Of a DNA stretch of 64,000 bases, positions 8,216 through 16,487 are shown piece by piece. How positions within the stretch are numbered: position 1 is the first letter of the stretch; the number at the start of each line of letters is the position of its first letter. Where the stretch lies: assembly GCA_942491115.1 (NCBI GenBank), contig CALNZV010000020.1, forward strand, positions 248,001 to 312,000, written 5' to 3'. This DNA is from CALNZV01 sp942491115. GTDB lineage: Bacteria > Desulfobacterota > Desulfobacteria > Desulfobacterales > UBA5852. The notes beneath the pieces are model-generated. The model saw only the letters and a list, made by a program, of their open reading frames with translations. It ran no database searches and was not told the origin of the DNA. The position numbers and the translations under genes are program-made.

Positions 8216-8582
8216 GCCGGACCAGGGGCCGCCACAGCTACTTCCATCACGATTGCCGACGAATGGCCTCCGCCTTTGCCAATGCCGGGGGCGCCCCACG
8301 TCCTCGGCGCCCGAAAACACCCCGTTAACTAACTGTTAATGTGTTAACCCGATCTATCTTAACAATCCCCAATTCCCCCGAGCCGAATACAATTGAATTC
8401 TATAACTATTTCAAGTATATAAATTGAAAATTCGATTCTTTTCTCGGTTGGCATCGTGTTTGCTATTGTATAAGGAACCGCAACCCGGTCCTGCCATCCG
8501 GGCCCGTTGTCCGGGGGGGTAAGAACAGGATCGACAACAACTCCAGGCAGCACTGTCTGGCATCATCGTTCAAGGAGGCGTT
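8216..8582 (+). promoter_or_regulatory. AT-rich promoter region of the octahaem cytochrome operon
   Basis: The spacer becomes markedly AT-rich from about 8320. It holds three GTTAA repeats at 8324-8348 and an inverted repeat TTTCAA-N9-TTGAAA at 8409-8429. A possible promoter is TTGGCA (8448-8453) with TATAAG (8469-8474), although the 15-base spacing is short. A transcript from there would have a leader of about 100 bases before the 8583 gene. The inverted repeat is upstream of the promoter, as for an activator site. All of this is inference from sequence patterns. Confidence 0.4.
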
Positions 8583-8927
8583 ATGTACCGCAGGTTTTTT
8601 CTGATCATGCTCTCGGCCGTTTTTCTTCTCACTGCCGTTGGTACGGGTTCGGCCATGGAAGAGGGCAACAAGCGTAAAGGGAAATACACCTACCGCAAGG
8701 TCTACAAGGCCTGTTTCGAGCGGGGGGCCGTCGACACACAGACCCCGCCCCTCAGCCCCAACACCAAAACAATGGCCGAATGGGAGCAGCTCTACAACAG
8801 CAAGAACTACTCCGATTTCGGCTGCCAGGACGAGTGGGGGCAGCTTTCCGACACCGAGGTGCTGGACATCTTTACGTACCTGTATGCCCACGGCTCCGAT
8901 TCCCCGACGCCGGCCTCATGCAAGTAG
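8583..8927 (+). CDS. Periplasmic haem-less cytochrome c-like protein
   Basis: 114-residue exported protein with a clear signal peptide (hydrophobic residues about 5-22, cleavage near TGSA). The mature part (YRKVYKACFERG, TPPLSPNTKTMAEWEQLY, CQDEWGQLSDTEVLDIFTYL) resembles small cytochrome c proteins of sulfate reducers, but there is no CxxCH motif. Three Cys (in KACFERG, FGCQDE and the C-terminal SCK) remain. AAGGAGG lies just before the ATG. As first gene of the operon with the rhodanese lipoprotein, octahaem cytochrome and cytochrome b, it may be an accessory electron-transfer or assembly protein. Function is inferred only from context. Confidence 0.75.
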   Translation: MYRRFFLIMLSAVFLLTAVGTGSAMEEGNKRKGKYTYRKVYKACFERGAVDTQTPPLSPNTKTMAEWEQLYNSKNYSDFGCQDEWGQLSDTEVLDIFTYLYAHGSDSPTPASCK

Positions 8928-9002
8928 GCGGCCGCCACAGCTTCTGACGGCGGAAACCAGCCATTGCCGGCATGAAGCCACTATAGCGAAATGGAGATAG
9001 CA

Positions 9003-10142
9003 ATGCAGATCAAAAGACAAATGACGATTGCGCTTGTGCTGTTCTTTATTGGCGGGGCCCTCAGCGGATGCGCCACCTCTCAGAAAACCGATACCGCTGC
9101 CCAAGCGGCCGCCGATACCAGCTGGCAGTACGCCGACACCGTGGATGCGGCCTTCGTTGCCCAATATGCCAAAGTGCCCATGCAGGAAGACGTGATGATC
9201 ATCGACTCCCGCCCCTTCAAGCCAAAATACGTCAAAGGGCACATTCCGATGGCCGTCAGTATTCCCGACTCACAGTTCGACAAGCTGTCGCATCTGCTGC
9301 CGGAGAACAAGGACGCTCTTCTAGTCTTCTATTGCGGCGGCACCCAGTGCAAGCTCAGCCATAAATCCGCTTACAAGGCCGAAGCGTTGGGGTATAAAAA
9401 TATCAAGGTCTTTGCCGAAGGGTTCCCAGGATGGATGGCGGTTCCCGGCCATTATGCCTCGGTATCCGTCGAGTGGGTGAAACAGCAGATGGACAATCAG
9501 GCCGACGTGGTGGTGGTGGACTCCCGGCCGAAGCGTAACAAATATGACAAGGGGCACATTCCCGGCGCCATCAGCATCCCGGACACCCAGTTTGACAAGA
9601 TGACGGATCAGTTGCCCGAAGACAAGGAAACACTTCTGGTCTTCTATTGCGGCGGCACCCAGTGCAAGCTGAGCCACAAGTCAGCGGCCAAAGCCATTGC
9701 CATGGGCTACGGTAACGTCCGGGTATTCGCCGCCGGCTATCCCGCCTGGAAAGCCTACGTGGGCGACGACGCCACCGCAGCCGGTGCCGCTTCGATCAAG
9801 GCAGGCAAGGAAGAGGGCAGCATCGATATCGCCACCTTCAAGGACCTCGTCGAAAACAACCCCACGTCCGTCTACCTGGTGGATGTGCGGGATCCCGACG
9901 AATTTGCCCTGGGCAGCTTCAAAACGGCTCAGAACATCCCGGTGGACACTCTCGAAGCCAAGGCCTCCACTCTGCCGGCAAACATACCTGTGGTCTTTGT
10001 CTGCTCCACCGGTGCCCGCAGCGGAGAGTCCTACTACATGGTGCAGGACGTGAGGCCGGAATTGAAGGAGGTCTACTATCTGGAGGCCCAGGTGACCTTC
10101 AGCAAAGACGGCTCCTACACCATCAGCAAGCCCGAAATTTGA
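9003..10142 (+). CDS. Lipoprotein with three rhodanese domains
   Basis: 379-residue protein with a lipoprotein signal (lipobox LSGC, lipidated C23), so it is periplasmic and membrane-anchored. Three rhodanese domains follow, at about 45-150, 155-255 and 272-375. The first two are near copies with active-site loops at C111 and C216 (both YCGGTQCKLSHKSA), each with an extra Cys five residues on. The third is divergent, with C334 in VCSTGARS. Rhodanese cysteines carry persulfide sulfur, so this could bind or deliver sulfane sulfur to the octahaem cytochrome encoded next. Start: the second ATG, with GGAG five bases before it. Confidence 0.88.
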   Translation: MQIKRQMTIALVLFFIGGALSGCATSQKTDTAAQAAADTSWQYADTVDAAFVAQYAKVPMQEDVMIIDSRPFKPKYVKGHIPMAVSIPDSQFDKLSHLLPENKDALLVFYCGGTQCKLSHKSAYKAEALGYKNIKVFAEGFPGWMAVPGHYASVSVEWVKQQMDNQADVVVVDSRPKRNKYDKGHIPGAISIPDTQFDKMTDQLPEDKETLLVFYCGGTQCKLSHKSAAKAIAMGYGNVRVFAAGYPAWKAYVGDDATAAGAASIKAGKEEGSIDIATFKDLVENNPTSVYLVDVRDPDEFALGSFKTAQNIPVDTLEAKASTLPANIPVVFVCSTGARSGESYYMVQDVRPELKEVYYLEAQVTFSKDGSYTISKPEI

Positions 10143-10238
10143 TCGAAAACCGTCACCCCGGCGGCGGCTTTCTTGAGTGTCTGCCGCCGGTTGACGGGCA
10201 ACCGACTTATCGTCACATCACCCGGGGGGGTGCAGACA

Positions 10239-11873
10239 ATGAAACAGGCTACCAAAGGGTTGCTGATTGTGTCCCTGGCCCTGATCGTTATCATCGGGGC
10301 GAGGTGGGCAGCGGAGGCCGAAGCCTCCAGCGCCACCGACACCGCGCCGGGACGGACCCTGGCGCAACAGGCAACCAAGACTAATGAGAGATGGAACACC
10401 ACCGATCACAGCAAGCACGAGGCCCTGAAGGGTGAGTTCCGTTCAGGGACTGACATCACCAAGGCCTGCCTATCCTGCCATTCGGAGGCGGCCGACCAGT
10501 TCCATAAAACCATTCACTGGACCTGGCAGGCATCCGCCGACGGGAGCGAGGCCGACTTTGGTAAGGCCGCTCATTCCCTCAACAACTTCTGCATCTCCGC
10601 CAACGGGATGGAGGACAAGGGCTGCATGTCCTGTCATCCCGGGTGGGGAAAATCCACGACGGACGGCGTCAACTGTCTGAACTGCCATAGCCGGACGAAG
10701 ATGAACTTCGACGAGGCCGACGCCGACCTCAGGGCCTTCGTGGCGGAAGGAGACGAAGGCTCTCTGGAAATTGCAGCGGAGATCCGCTCCGAACTCCAGG
10801 CGGCTGCCCAGAATATCGGCAAACCCCAGCGCCAAAATTGCGGGGGATGTCACTTTATTGGCGGCGGCGGCGACGGGGTCAAACACGGTGATCTGGACAC
10901 ATCGCTCACCATGCCCACGAAGTCGTTGGATGTTCATATGGGAATCGACGGACAAAACTTCGACTGTGTCCGGTGCCATACGACCACCCTCCACAACATC
11001 GCCGGTCGGGTTTACACCCGCCCCGCCTCCACCCACCGCAAGAGCCTCATCGAAGATGACCTCATCACCAAAATCACCTGTGAGTCCTGCCACAGCAGCA
11101 CGCCCCATACCGAGGGGTCAAAGGCCAACGACCACACGGACAGGGTGGCCTGCCAGAGCTGCCACATCCCCGAGATGGCCAGGGAACTGCCCACGAAAAT
11201 GACCTGGGATTGGTCTCAGGCCGGCAAGCTCAAGGACGGCAAGCCCTATATGACCGAAGATGAATTCGGCCGGCACGACTACATGACCATCAAGGGCCAG
11301 TTCAAGTGGGCAAAAAATGTCAAACCCGAATATTTCTGGTACAACGGCACCATCCGGTCCCTCACGGCAAAAGACGCCATCGATCCAGGAAACCCGGTCG
11401 CTCTGTCCCACCCGGAGGGAGGCCCGGACGATCCCGACAGTCGGATTTATCCCTTCAAAATTCATCGTGGCAAACAGCCCTACGACAAGGTCCACAAAAC
11501 CCTGCTGGTTCCTCTTCTCTCAGGCCCCAACGGCTACTGGAAAACCCTGGACTGGCAGGATGCCTTCGAGAGGGGGCAGAAGGCGGTCGGCCTCCCCTAT
11601 TCCGGCCAGTTCGATTTTGTCGAGACCACCTATGTCTTTCCCACCACCCACATGGTGGCGCCGAAGGACAATGTGTTGGCCTGCACCGAATGCCATGCCC
11701 GCTCCGACAGCCGCCTGGCCGACATCGCCGGGGTATATATGCCCAGCAGGGACCGCACCGGTTGGCTCGATACCCTCGGTTGGATTGCCGTTCTGGGGTC
11801 GCTTCTCGGGGTCTGCCTCCACGGGCTTGGTCGGGTCTTCACCAACGGAAACGGCACGAAGGGAGAACGTTAA
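10239..11873 (+). CDS. Octahaem cytochrome c, tetrathionate reductase (Otr) family
   Basis: 544-residue cytochrome with an N-terminal signal or anchor helix, eight CxxCH haem motifs (starting at about residues 77, 129, 146, 201, 243, 281, 305 and 482) and a C-terminal membrane helix (about 512-533). The segment CLSCHSEAADQFHKTIHWTW is characteristic of the Otr family; Shewanella OTR reduces tetrathionate, nitrite and hydroxylamine in vitro. Here it would act on the periplasmic face of the membrane. It is directly followed by a cytochrome b gene (3-base gap) and preceded by a triple-rhodanese lipoprotein, which favours a sulfur substrate, but that is inference. The ATG start follows a G-rich site. 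Confidence 0.92.
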   Translation: MKQATKGLLIVSLALIVIIGARWAAEAEASSATDTAPGRTLAQQATKTNERWNTTDHSKHEALKGEFRSGTDITKACLSCHSEAADQFHKTIHWTWQASADGSEADFGKAAHSLNNFCISANGMEDKGCMSCHPGWGKSTTDGVNCLNCHSRTKMNFDEADADLRAFVAEGDEGSLEIAAEIRSELQAAAQNIGKPQRQNCGGCHFIGGGGDGVKHGDLDTSLTMPTKSLDVHMGIDGQNFDCVRCHTTTLHNIAGRVYTRPASTHRKSLIEDDLITKITCESCHSSTPHTEGSKANDHTDRVACQSCHIPEMARELPTKMTWDWSQAGKLKDGKPYMTEDEFGRHDYMTIKGQFKWAKNVKPEYFWYNGTIRSLTAKDAIDPGNPVALSHPEGGPDDPDSRIYPFKIHRGKQPYDKVHKTLLVPLLSGPNGYWKTLDWQDAFERGQKAVGLPYSGQFDFVETTYVFPTTHMVAPKDNVLACTECHARSDSRLADIAGVYMPSRDRTGWLDTLGWIAVLGSLLGVCLHGLGRVFTNGNGTKGER

Positions 11874-11876
11874 TCC

Positions 11877-12518
11877 ATGAAGAAACCACTGGTTCCCATA
11901 TACCTCTACACCCGATACGAGCGGTTCTGGCACTGGCTCCAGTCGGGATTGATCATCCTCTTGCTGGTGACCGGTTTCGAAGTCCACGGCAGCTTCACCC
12001 TGCTGGGATTTGAGACCGCCGTCAAGGTCCACAACATCCTGGGACTTTCGTGGCTCATCGCATTCGCCTTCTTCGTCTTCTGGGTATTCACCACGGGGGA
12101 GTGGAAGCAGTACATCCCCACCACCCGAAAGATGTTCGAGGTCGTCCGCTACTATGGGATCGGCATCTTCCGGGGGGAACCCCACCCCTTCCCCAAACGC
12201 AAGGAGGCCAAGCACAATCCCCTCCAGCGAATCACCTATCTGGCCCTGGCGGCCGCCCTGCTGCCGATCCAGATGCTGACGGGCCTCCTATACTGGGGAT
12301 ACAACTCCTGGCAAGGGTGGGGCTTGAGTTGGCTCTCCCTCGAATGGATGGCCGTTCTTCACATCGCCGGCGCCTTCGCGCTCCTGAGTTTTCTGGTGGT
12401 TCATGTTTACATGACCACCACCGGCCACTCGGTTTCCGCCCATGTCAAGGCCATGATCACCGGGTGGGAGGACGTGGAAGAAGGCGTTGAAATCGAATCT
12501 TGGGAAAAGGCCGGATGA
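11877..12518 (+). CDS. Membrane cytochrome b (b561/thiosulfate reductase subunit type)
   Basis: 213-residue integral membrane protein with four predicted helices and His residues placed for two b haems (FWHWLQS in helix 1, VKVHNILG, AVLHIAGAF and LVVHVYMTT later). It should exchange electrons between the quinone pool and the octahaem cytochrome encoded immediately upstream. The very short gap implies translational coupling. This pairing of an Otr-type cytochrome with a dedicated cytochrome b recurs in sulfate reducers and suggests a membrane complex. A rho-independent terminator follows at 12599. Confidence 0.9.
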   Translation: MKKPLVPIYLYTRYERFWHWLQSGLIILLLVTGFEVHGSFTLLGFETAVKVHNILGLSWLIAFAFFVFWVFTTGEWKQYIPTTRKMFEVVRYYGIGIFRGEPHPFPKRKEAKHNPLQRITYLALAAALLPIQMLTGLLYWGYNSWQGWGLSWLSLEWMAVLHIAGAFALLSFLVVHVYMTTTGHSVSAHVKAMITGWEDVEEGVEIESWEKAG

Positions 12519-12598
12519 CGGTCGATCCCTCTCCGACGGCTTACCCCCCCACGTGCGGACCGAAATCGGCTTGATGGATCGGAAAGCACGGGTGACAC

Positions 12599-12630
12599 AC
12601 ACCGCCCCTCAAATGGGGGGCGGTGTTTCA
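12599..12630 (+). terminator. Terminator after cytochrome b gene
   Basis: ACACCGCCCC (12599-12608) pairs with GGGGCGGTGT (12617-12626), followed by TTCATT. It closes the 8583-12518 operon. Confidence 0.75.
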
Positions 12631-12868
12631 TTGGGTTCGGACGGAGATCCCCTATTCCACCGCCCGCCGTCTTTTCGACATTCCCGCTTCCGACCCCAAT
12701 GACCGTCGCGTCCGGTGTAAAGACACGCCCAAGCATCGGAGTGCCCGATGGCCAATGGGATCACCCCCCCACCTGTCAATTCTCCTATCGGCAGCAGCAA
12801 AAAAATCGCGCACCGGTCCACCGCACCCATGGAAATGGATGATTTGAGAACTTTTTTCTAAACGGGTC

Positions 12869-12927
12869 TTGCCAACGGACCATTCAATCCTATTATTGTA
12901 TAGTTTGTGTCTAAAATATTGTAGACA
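12869..12927 (+). promoter_or_regulatory. Promoter with downstream palindromic operator
   Basis: TTGCCA (12869-12874), a 16-base spacer and TATTAT (12891-12896) make a plausible sigma-70 promoter. TGTCTA-N8-TAGACA (12908-12927) is a perfect 6-base inverted repeat lying just downstream, over the expected transcription start, as for a repressor site. The 68-aa gene begins 60 bases later. The rest of 12631-12868 shows nothing recognisable. Confidence 0.5.
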
Positions 12928-12987
12928 AAAATGAATATGGTTACTCATCATCAAATCATCGCAAATTGACCATAAAGGAGAACGGAA

Positions 12988-13194
12988 ATGGCCGAATCTA
13001 TCGAAAACACCACCAACTGGCCCGACCTTGCCATTGGACTCTACGACCGGCTCACCGGGAGAGGGTCTGAAATCATATACGAGTTCAACAACATGGAGGT
13101 AGCAGTACCCAGTGATGCCAGCGACAATGCGGTACACGCCAACTGGCGGTTCAACGGTACCCTGAAAATCAAGACCAAAGACAATGTGCATTGA
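12988..13194 (+). CDS. Conserved-looking hypothetical protein (68 aa)
   Basis: Small soluble protein with a strong AAAGGAG site. The sequence (PDLAIGLYDRLTGRGSEI, YEFNNMEVAVPS, WRFNGTLKIKTKD) suggests a helix followed by four or so beta strands, with no Cys and no signal peptide. I do not recognise a family. It is first in a three-gene unit with its own promoter, palindrome and terminator. The second protein of the unit also has a short beta-rich start, so the two may interact. Confidence 0.65.
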   Translation: MAESIENTTNWPDLAIGLYDRLTGRGSEIIYEFNNMEVAVPSDASDNAVHANWRFNGTLKIKTKDNVH

Positions 13195-13269
13195 GGTGAG
13201 CATTGGGGCGGCGCCAACGTCTTCTCGGCACGCCCCGCTCTGCCCCCTTGATGACCGGCGGACAAGACA

Positions 13270-13632
13270 ATGACGAACACCTGCAAGGACAACCGGATCC
13301 AACCGACTTTTCCGATTCATGCGACAGCGGACTTGACCATAGAATCCAGCGGCCGGCGTATGCGGGTGACGGCCACTGGATCCTCGGTCGTCTTGAATGT
13401 CGAATCCCTCAAAGATGGGGTTGGAATCATCAAGGGCCACTGGATCGGCCTTTCTGGCATAATAGTCTCCGCCATTGCCCTGGATCGCTTACTCGTCCGG
13501 GCCGGACTCAGCCTCTGCATCCAGCATCACCGCCTTCCGGTGGTCGGAAAACGAGGATCTCCCATCCTTCTCAATCCCTTGAAGCGATTGGGAAAGCTCG
13601 TCGAAAGAAAGCAACGGGGAAACCTGTCATGA
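13270..13632 (+). CDS. Hypothetical protein (120 aa)
   Basis: Basic protein with a beta-rich first half (ADLTIESSGRRMRVTATGSS, VVLNVESLKDG) and an amphipathic, Leu/Ile-rich middle (LSGIIVSAIALDRLLVRAGLSL). The C-terminus is positively charged. No family is recognised. The ATG has only a weak site (GGCGGACAAGACA). Its TGA overlaps the ATG of the next gene (ATGA), which strongly supports the frame. It is probably cytoplasmic or peripherally membrane-bound. Function unknown. Confidence 0.6.
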   Translation: MTNTCKDNRIQPTFPIHATADLTIESSGRRMRVTATGSSVVLNVESLKDGVGIIKGHWIGLSGIIVSAIALDRLLVRAGLSLCIQHHRLPVVGKRGSPILLNPLKRLGKLVERKQRGNLS

Positions 13633-14261
13633 ACCCATACCGACCGGCTAAACAAGCGGACCCATCGCCGTTTATGGTAACTGTGAGGACCCTCGCCCTG
13701 ATGTGGCTGATCCTGTCGGCCCCCCCGATTCAGTCCATTGCCCTTGGAGATATTTCAGGTATGGCGTCTCCCATTGAAATCCATTTGCTGGAAACCGGCG
13801 CCAACGGCGGTTTTGCCTACCAAATGATCTATCGGGTCCCCGTCTCGACGGATGACTACTGGCGATTTAAAACCGACTTCGCCAACCATCGTCAGATGGA
13901 GGGGGATCAGATCGTCCATCACCGTTTAGTTAGCAGAAGCGGCAATACCGTCCTTACTCAAAACAGATATGCCGACATGCCGGAGACACTGTTCACCTGG
14001 AAAACCCTGGTGGAGGAAAACCGACGCCGGTTGGTCTTTGAGTTGATGGAGGCAGCGGGTCTCGGCCACCGCTTCCATTACGGAACCATCCACGTCAATT
14101 CTGTCGGCAATCATACCGAAGTGGTTCAGACAGCCTATTTCGATTTTCGCGGGGCCGGTCTTTGGGTTCGTATTCCCTGGGACGGGGGCATGCGCTCGTT
14201 TCTTAAAAAAATGGTCCGATGGGAGCGGGCCGCCGTCTTACAGATGGCCCACGGAAGATGA
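13629..14261 (+). CDS. Exported START/SRPBCC-like protein
   Basis: 210-residue protein beginning at an ATG that overlaps the previous stop codon. Residues about 16-42 are a signal peptide or anchor. The mature part (IYRVPVSTDDYWRFKTDFAN, LVSRSGNTVLTQNRYADMP, VFELMEAAGLGHRFHYGTIH) follows the beta-rich helix-grip pattern of SRPBCC/polyketide-cyclase-like domains, which bind lipids or other hydrophobic ligands. No catalytic residues can be assigned. The same frame extends upstream to 13203 through the previous gene, but that extension has no coding character. A terminator hairpin overlaps the stop codon. Confidence 0.65.
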   Translation: MNPYRPAKQADPSPFMVTVRTLALMWLILSAPPIQSIALGDISGMASPIEIHLLETGANGGFAYQMIYRVPVSTDDYWRFKTDFANHRQMEGDQIVHHRLVSRSGNTVLTQNRYADMPETLFTWKTLVEENRRRLVFELMEAAGLGHRFHYGTIHVNSVGNHTEVVQTAYFDFRGAGLWVRIPWDGGMRSFLKKMVRWERAAVLQMAHGR

Positions 14262-14273
14262 CGGCGCTTTTTT
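14231..14273 (+). terminator. Terminator overlapping the stop of the SRPBCC-like gene
   Basis: CGCCGTC (14231-14237) pairs with GACGGCG (14260-14266), followed by C and six T. It ends the 12988-14261 unit. Confidence 0.7.
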
Positions 14274-14428
14274 CTCGAGTCGGCGGTACGAAGAGGTGGC
14301 CGCAAGAGCCGGTGGGATGCCTGTTGCACCCTCTGTGGCAGCCCCCCTTGACCTTGGCCGCCATCCTGTAAACAGTTGAATAGTGTCGCTCCATACGACG
14401 AGATGTCAACACAGGATTGAAGGCCAAA

Positions 14429-15643
14429 ATGCCATCACCCCTCGGCACCCTCAAAGAATCCAGCGAATTTCTCAATCTTCTTCTGGACCACGTCGACGCT
14501 GCCGTTCTCATCGCCGATGAAAACCTCCACATCCATCAGTTCAACAACAGCTTTCTCGACCTGTTCGACACAGCATCCAACGCTGAGATCGGGCAATCCT
14601 TCGGCCAGGCCAGCGGTTGCGTCAACGCCGTCCTGGAAAACCGTTCCTGCGGCGAAACGTCCCACTGCCACTCCTGCCTGCTCAGACGCTCCCTGATCGC
14701 CATGCTGACAGAACGAGTGCCGGTTGACCGAAAGCGGCTGGAGCGGGTCTTCTACATGGACGGAGAGCCCCATCTGAAATATCTGGAATTCAGCGCCCGC
14801 CCCATCCAATTTCAGGGACGACGGATGATTCTGGTCATCATCTACGACATGACCGACATCGAAACCCAGAAGCGGGCTCTCGAAGACAAACAAAAGCAGA
14901 TCGAATTGGATCTTATAGCGGCGGCGGCGATTCAGCAGAGCCTCCTCCCCCAGGGGCCCCCGGATCTGTCCTGGATACGATCGGCCTGGCGCTCCACCCC
15001 CTGTCAGCAAGTGGGAGGCGACATCTTTCAGATCCAAATCGACACGCCGGATGCCGTCAGCGTCTACATCCTTGATGTGTGCGGCCACGGCGTCTCCGCC
15101 GCCCTGGTATCGGTGGCAGTATCCCAGTTTTTAAGCAGCCTCCACAACCGGGCCCGCCTCACGGGAAAACCCTTCTCCCCCGAAGCGGTGTTGAACCGTC
15201 TCGATGAGGCGTTTCCCATAGACCGATTCGACTGCCACTTCACGATTGTTTACGGCTCCTTGAGCCGCAGTGACGGGCGCTTCGTTTACAGCAATGCCGG
15301 TCACGTCCCGCCCCTGAGGATTCGAGCCGGAGGCGGAGTGGATGTACTGGGCCATCACGGCACTGTCATCGGCACCGGCATGGGCTTCCCGTTCACCCAG
15401 GAAACCGTACAGATGAGACAGGGGGACACCTTGCTGCTGTACACGGATGGATTGATCGACAATTTCGGGCCGGAAGCGGATCGGGATAAGAAGACCCACT
15501 TTTCGCAATTCATGGAAACCGTCGCAGGGGAGCCGGCCGATCGGATGGTGGATCGCGTGATGGCGGAGGCCATGGCCCGCCGGGGGGAGGAAGAGACCGA
15601 GGACGACATGAGCCTTATCGCCATCGACTGGCTCCCTGATTGA
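14429..15643 (+). CDS. PAS-domain PP2C/SpoIIE-type serine phosphatase
   Basis: 404-residue cytoplasmic regulator. An N-terminal PAS domain (about residues 12-135) contains four cysteines (C64, C74, C80, C83) that could bind a metal or sense redox state. A short coiled coil (EDKQKQIELDLIAAAAIQQ) joins it to a SpoIIE/PP2C domain with metal-site motifs GGDIF, DVCGHGVSAAL, NAGHVPPL and YTDGLIDNF. Such enzymes dephosphorylate anti-sigma-factor antagonists in partner-switching pathways; no antagonist or anti-sigma kinase gene is adjacent. The ATG preceded by GAAGG was chosen over a TTG four codons upstream. Confidence 0.9.
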   Translation: MPSPLGTLKESSEFLNLLLDHVDAAVLIADENLHIHQFNNSFLDLFDTASNAEIGQSFGQASGCVNAVLENRSCGETSHCHSCLLRRSLIAMLTERVPVDRKRLERVFYMDGEPHLKYLEFSARPIQFQGRRMILVIIYDMTDIETQKRALEDKQKQIELDLIAAAAIQQSLLPQGPPDLSWIRSAWRSTPCQQVGGDIFQIQIDTPDAVSVYILDVCGHGVSAALVSVAVSQFLSSLHNRARLTGKPFSPEAVLNRLDEAFPIDRFDCHFTIVYGSLSRSDGRFVYSNAGHVPPLRIRAGGGVDVLGHHGTVIGTGMGFPFTQETVQMRQGDTLLLYTDGLIDNFGPEADRDKKTHFSQFMETVAGEPADRMVDRVMAEAMARRGEEETEDDMSLIAIDWLPD

Positions 15644-15680
15644 AGGGTGATCAGCCCTGTTCAGCCGGCCCCGAGCCCTC

Positions 15681-16235
15681 TCATCGATACCGATTCCACC
15701 GAACCAGGTCGTGGATTGACTTTCTGACTTTGGGACGGATGCGATCCTCAGCGGGATAGCCCAGTGTGACGATCAACCCCACCCGTTTTTTGGGCGGGAT
15801 GGAAAGCAGTCGTTTGACCTGATTCTCCTTGAACCAGCCCAACATGCAGGTGCCGAGCCCTTCGGCAGCCGCCTGCAGGCAGAAGTGATCGGCGGCGATC
15901 CCCAGATCGATCCACGAAAAATCCCGATCCTTGAGACGGGATCCAACCCGCGCGGCGAGGGTGGACGTCTCCATCACGATCACCACATGAACGGGTGCCT
16001 GCTTGGTCCAGTGGTTCAGGGGGAGCCACCGGTCGGCGGTGAGATCGGCCAAACGGGTTTTCAGGGACGGGTCGTCAACCACGATGATGCTCCAGGGCTG
16101 ACTGTTGCAGGCGGAGGGGGCAAGCCTCAGCGCTTCGAGGCAACGGTCGAGCTTTTCCGTTTCCACCGGAAGCGACCGGTAGCCTCGAACGCTCTGCCGA
16201 CGGCCCACCAGCTCAAGAAAGTCCCTTCCCGTCAT
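15681..16235 (-). CDS. Nitroreductase-family flavoprotein
   Basis: 184-residue FMN-dependent NAD(P)H oxidoreductase of the nitroreductase fold. FMN contacts are visible: RRQSVRGY near the start, SACNSQPW at about 42-49, and the AAAEGLGTCMLGWF segment near 125-138 typical of the family. Physiological substrates (quinones, flavins or nitro compounds) cannot be predicted. It is convergent with the preceding phosphatase gene and stands alone. Confidence 0.9.
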   Translation of the reverse strand: MTGRDFLELVGRRQSVRGYRSLPVETEKLDRCLEALRLAPSACNSQPWSIIVVDDPSLKTRLADLTADRWLPLNHWTKQAPVHVVIVMETSTLAARVGSRLKDRDFSWIDLGIAADHFCLQAAAEGLGTCMLGWFKENQVKRLLSIPPKKRVGLIVTLGYPAEDRIRPKVRKSIHDLVRWNRYR

Positions 16236-16487
16236 GTGGGTGTTCTCTCTTCCTTCCCTGCCGTTTGTTGGGGGTATCGGGTCGAAGGAGCCCTAAGCCG
16301 GCCCGTCGTCCCACCGGCCTCTGTCGTCCTAACGCGCACCTCTACCGGGAGAGCGGTCTTCGGTCGGATCTGCTGGTGGCCTCTATGGATCAGAGGGCAG
16401 GAAGGTCCATTGGTCCGCGTCGGTGGCGCCGTGAACCGAAGGCTGAACGGACGAGAGCGGGTTCTCGTAAAATGGGTCGGCCGGAGG

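Noticed and set aside
13203..13628. In-frame upstream extension of the SRPBCC-like gene
   Set aside because: It overlaps the 120-residue gene, lacks coding composition and a ribosome site; the ATGA overlap gives a better start.
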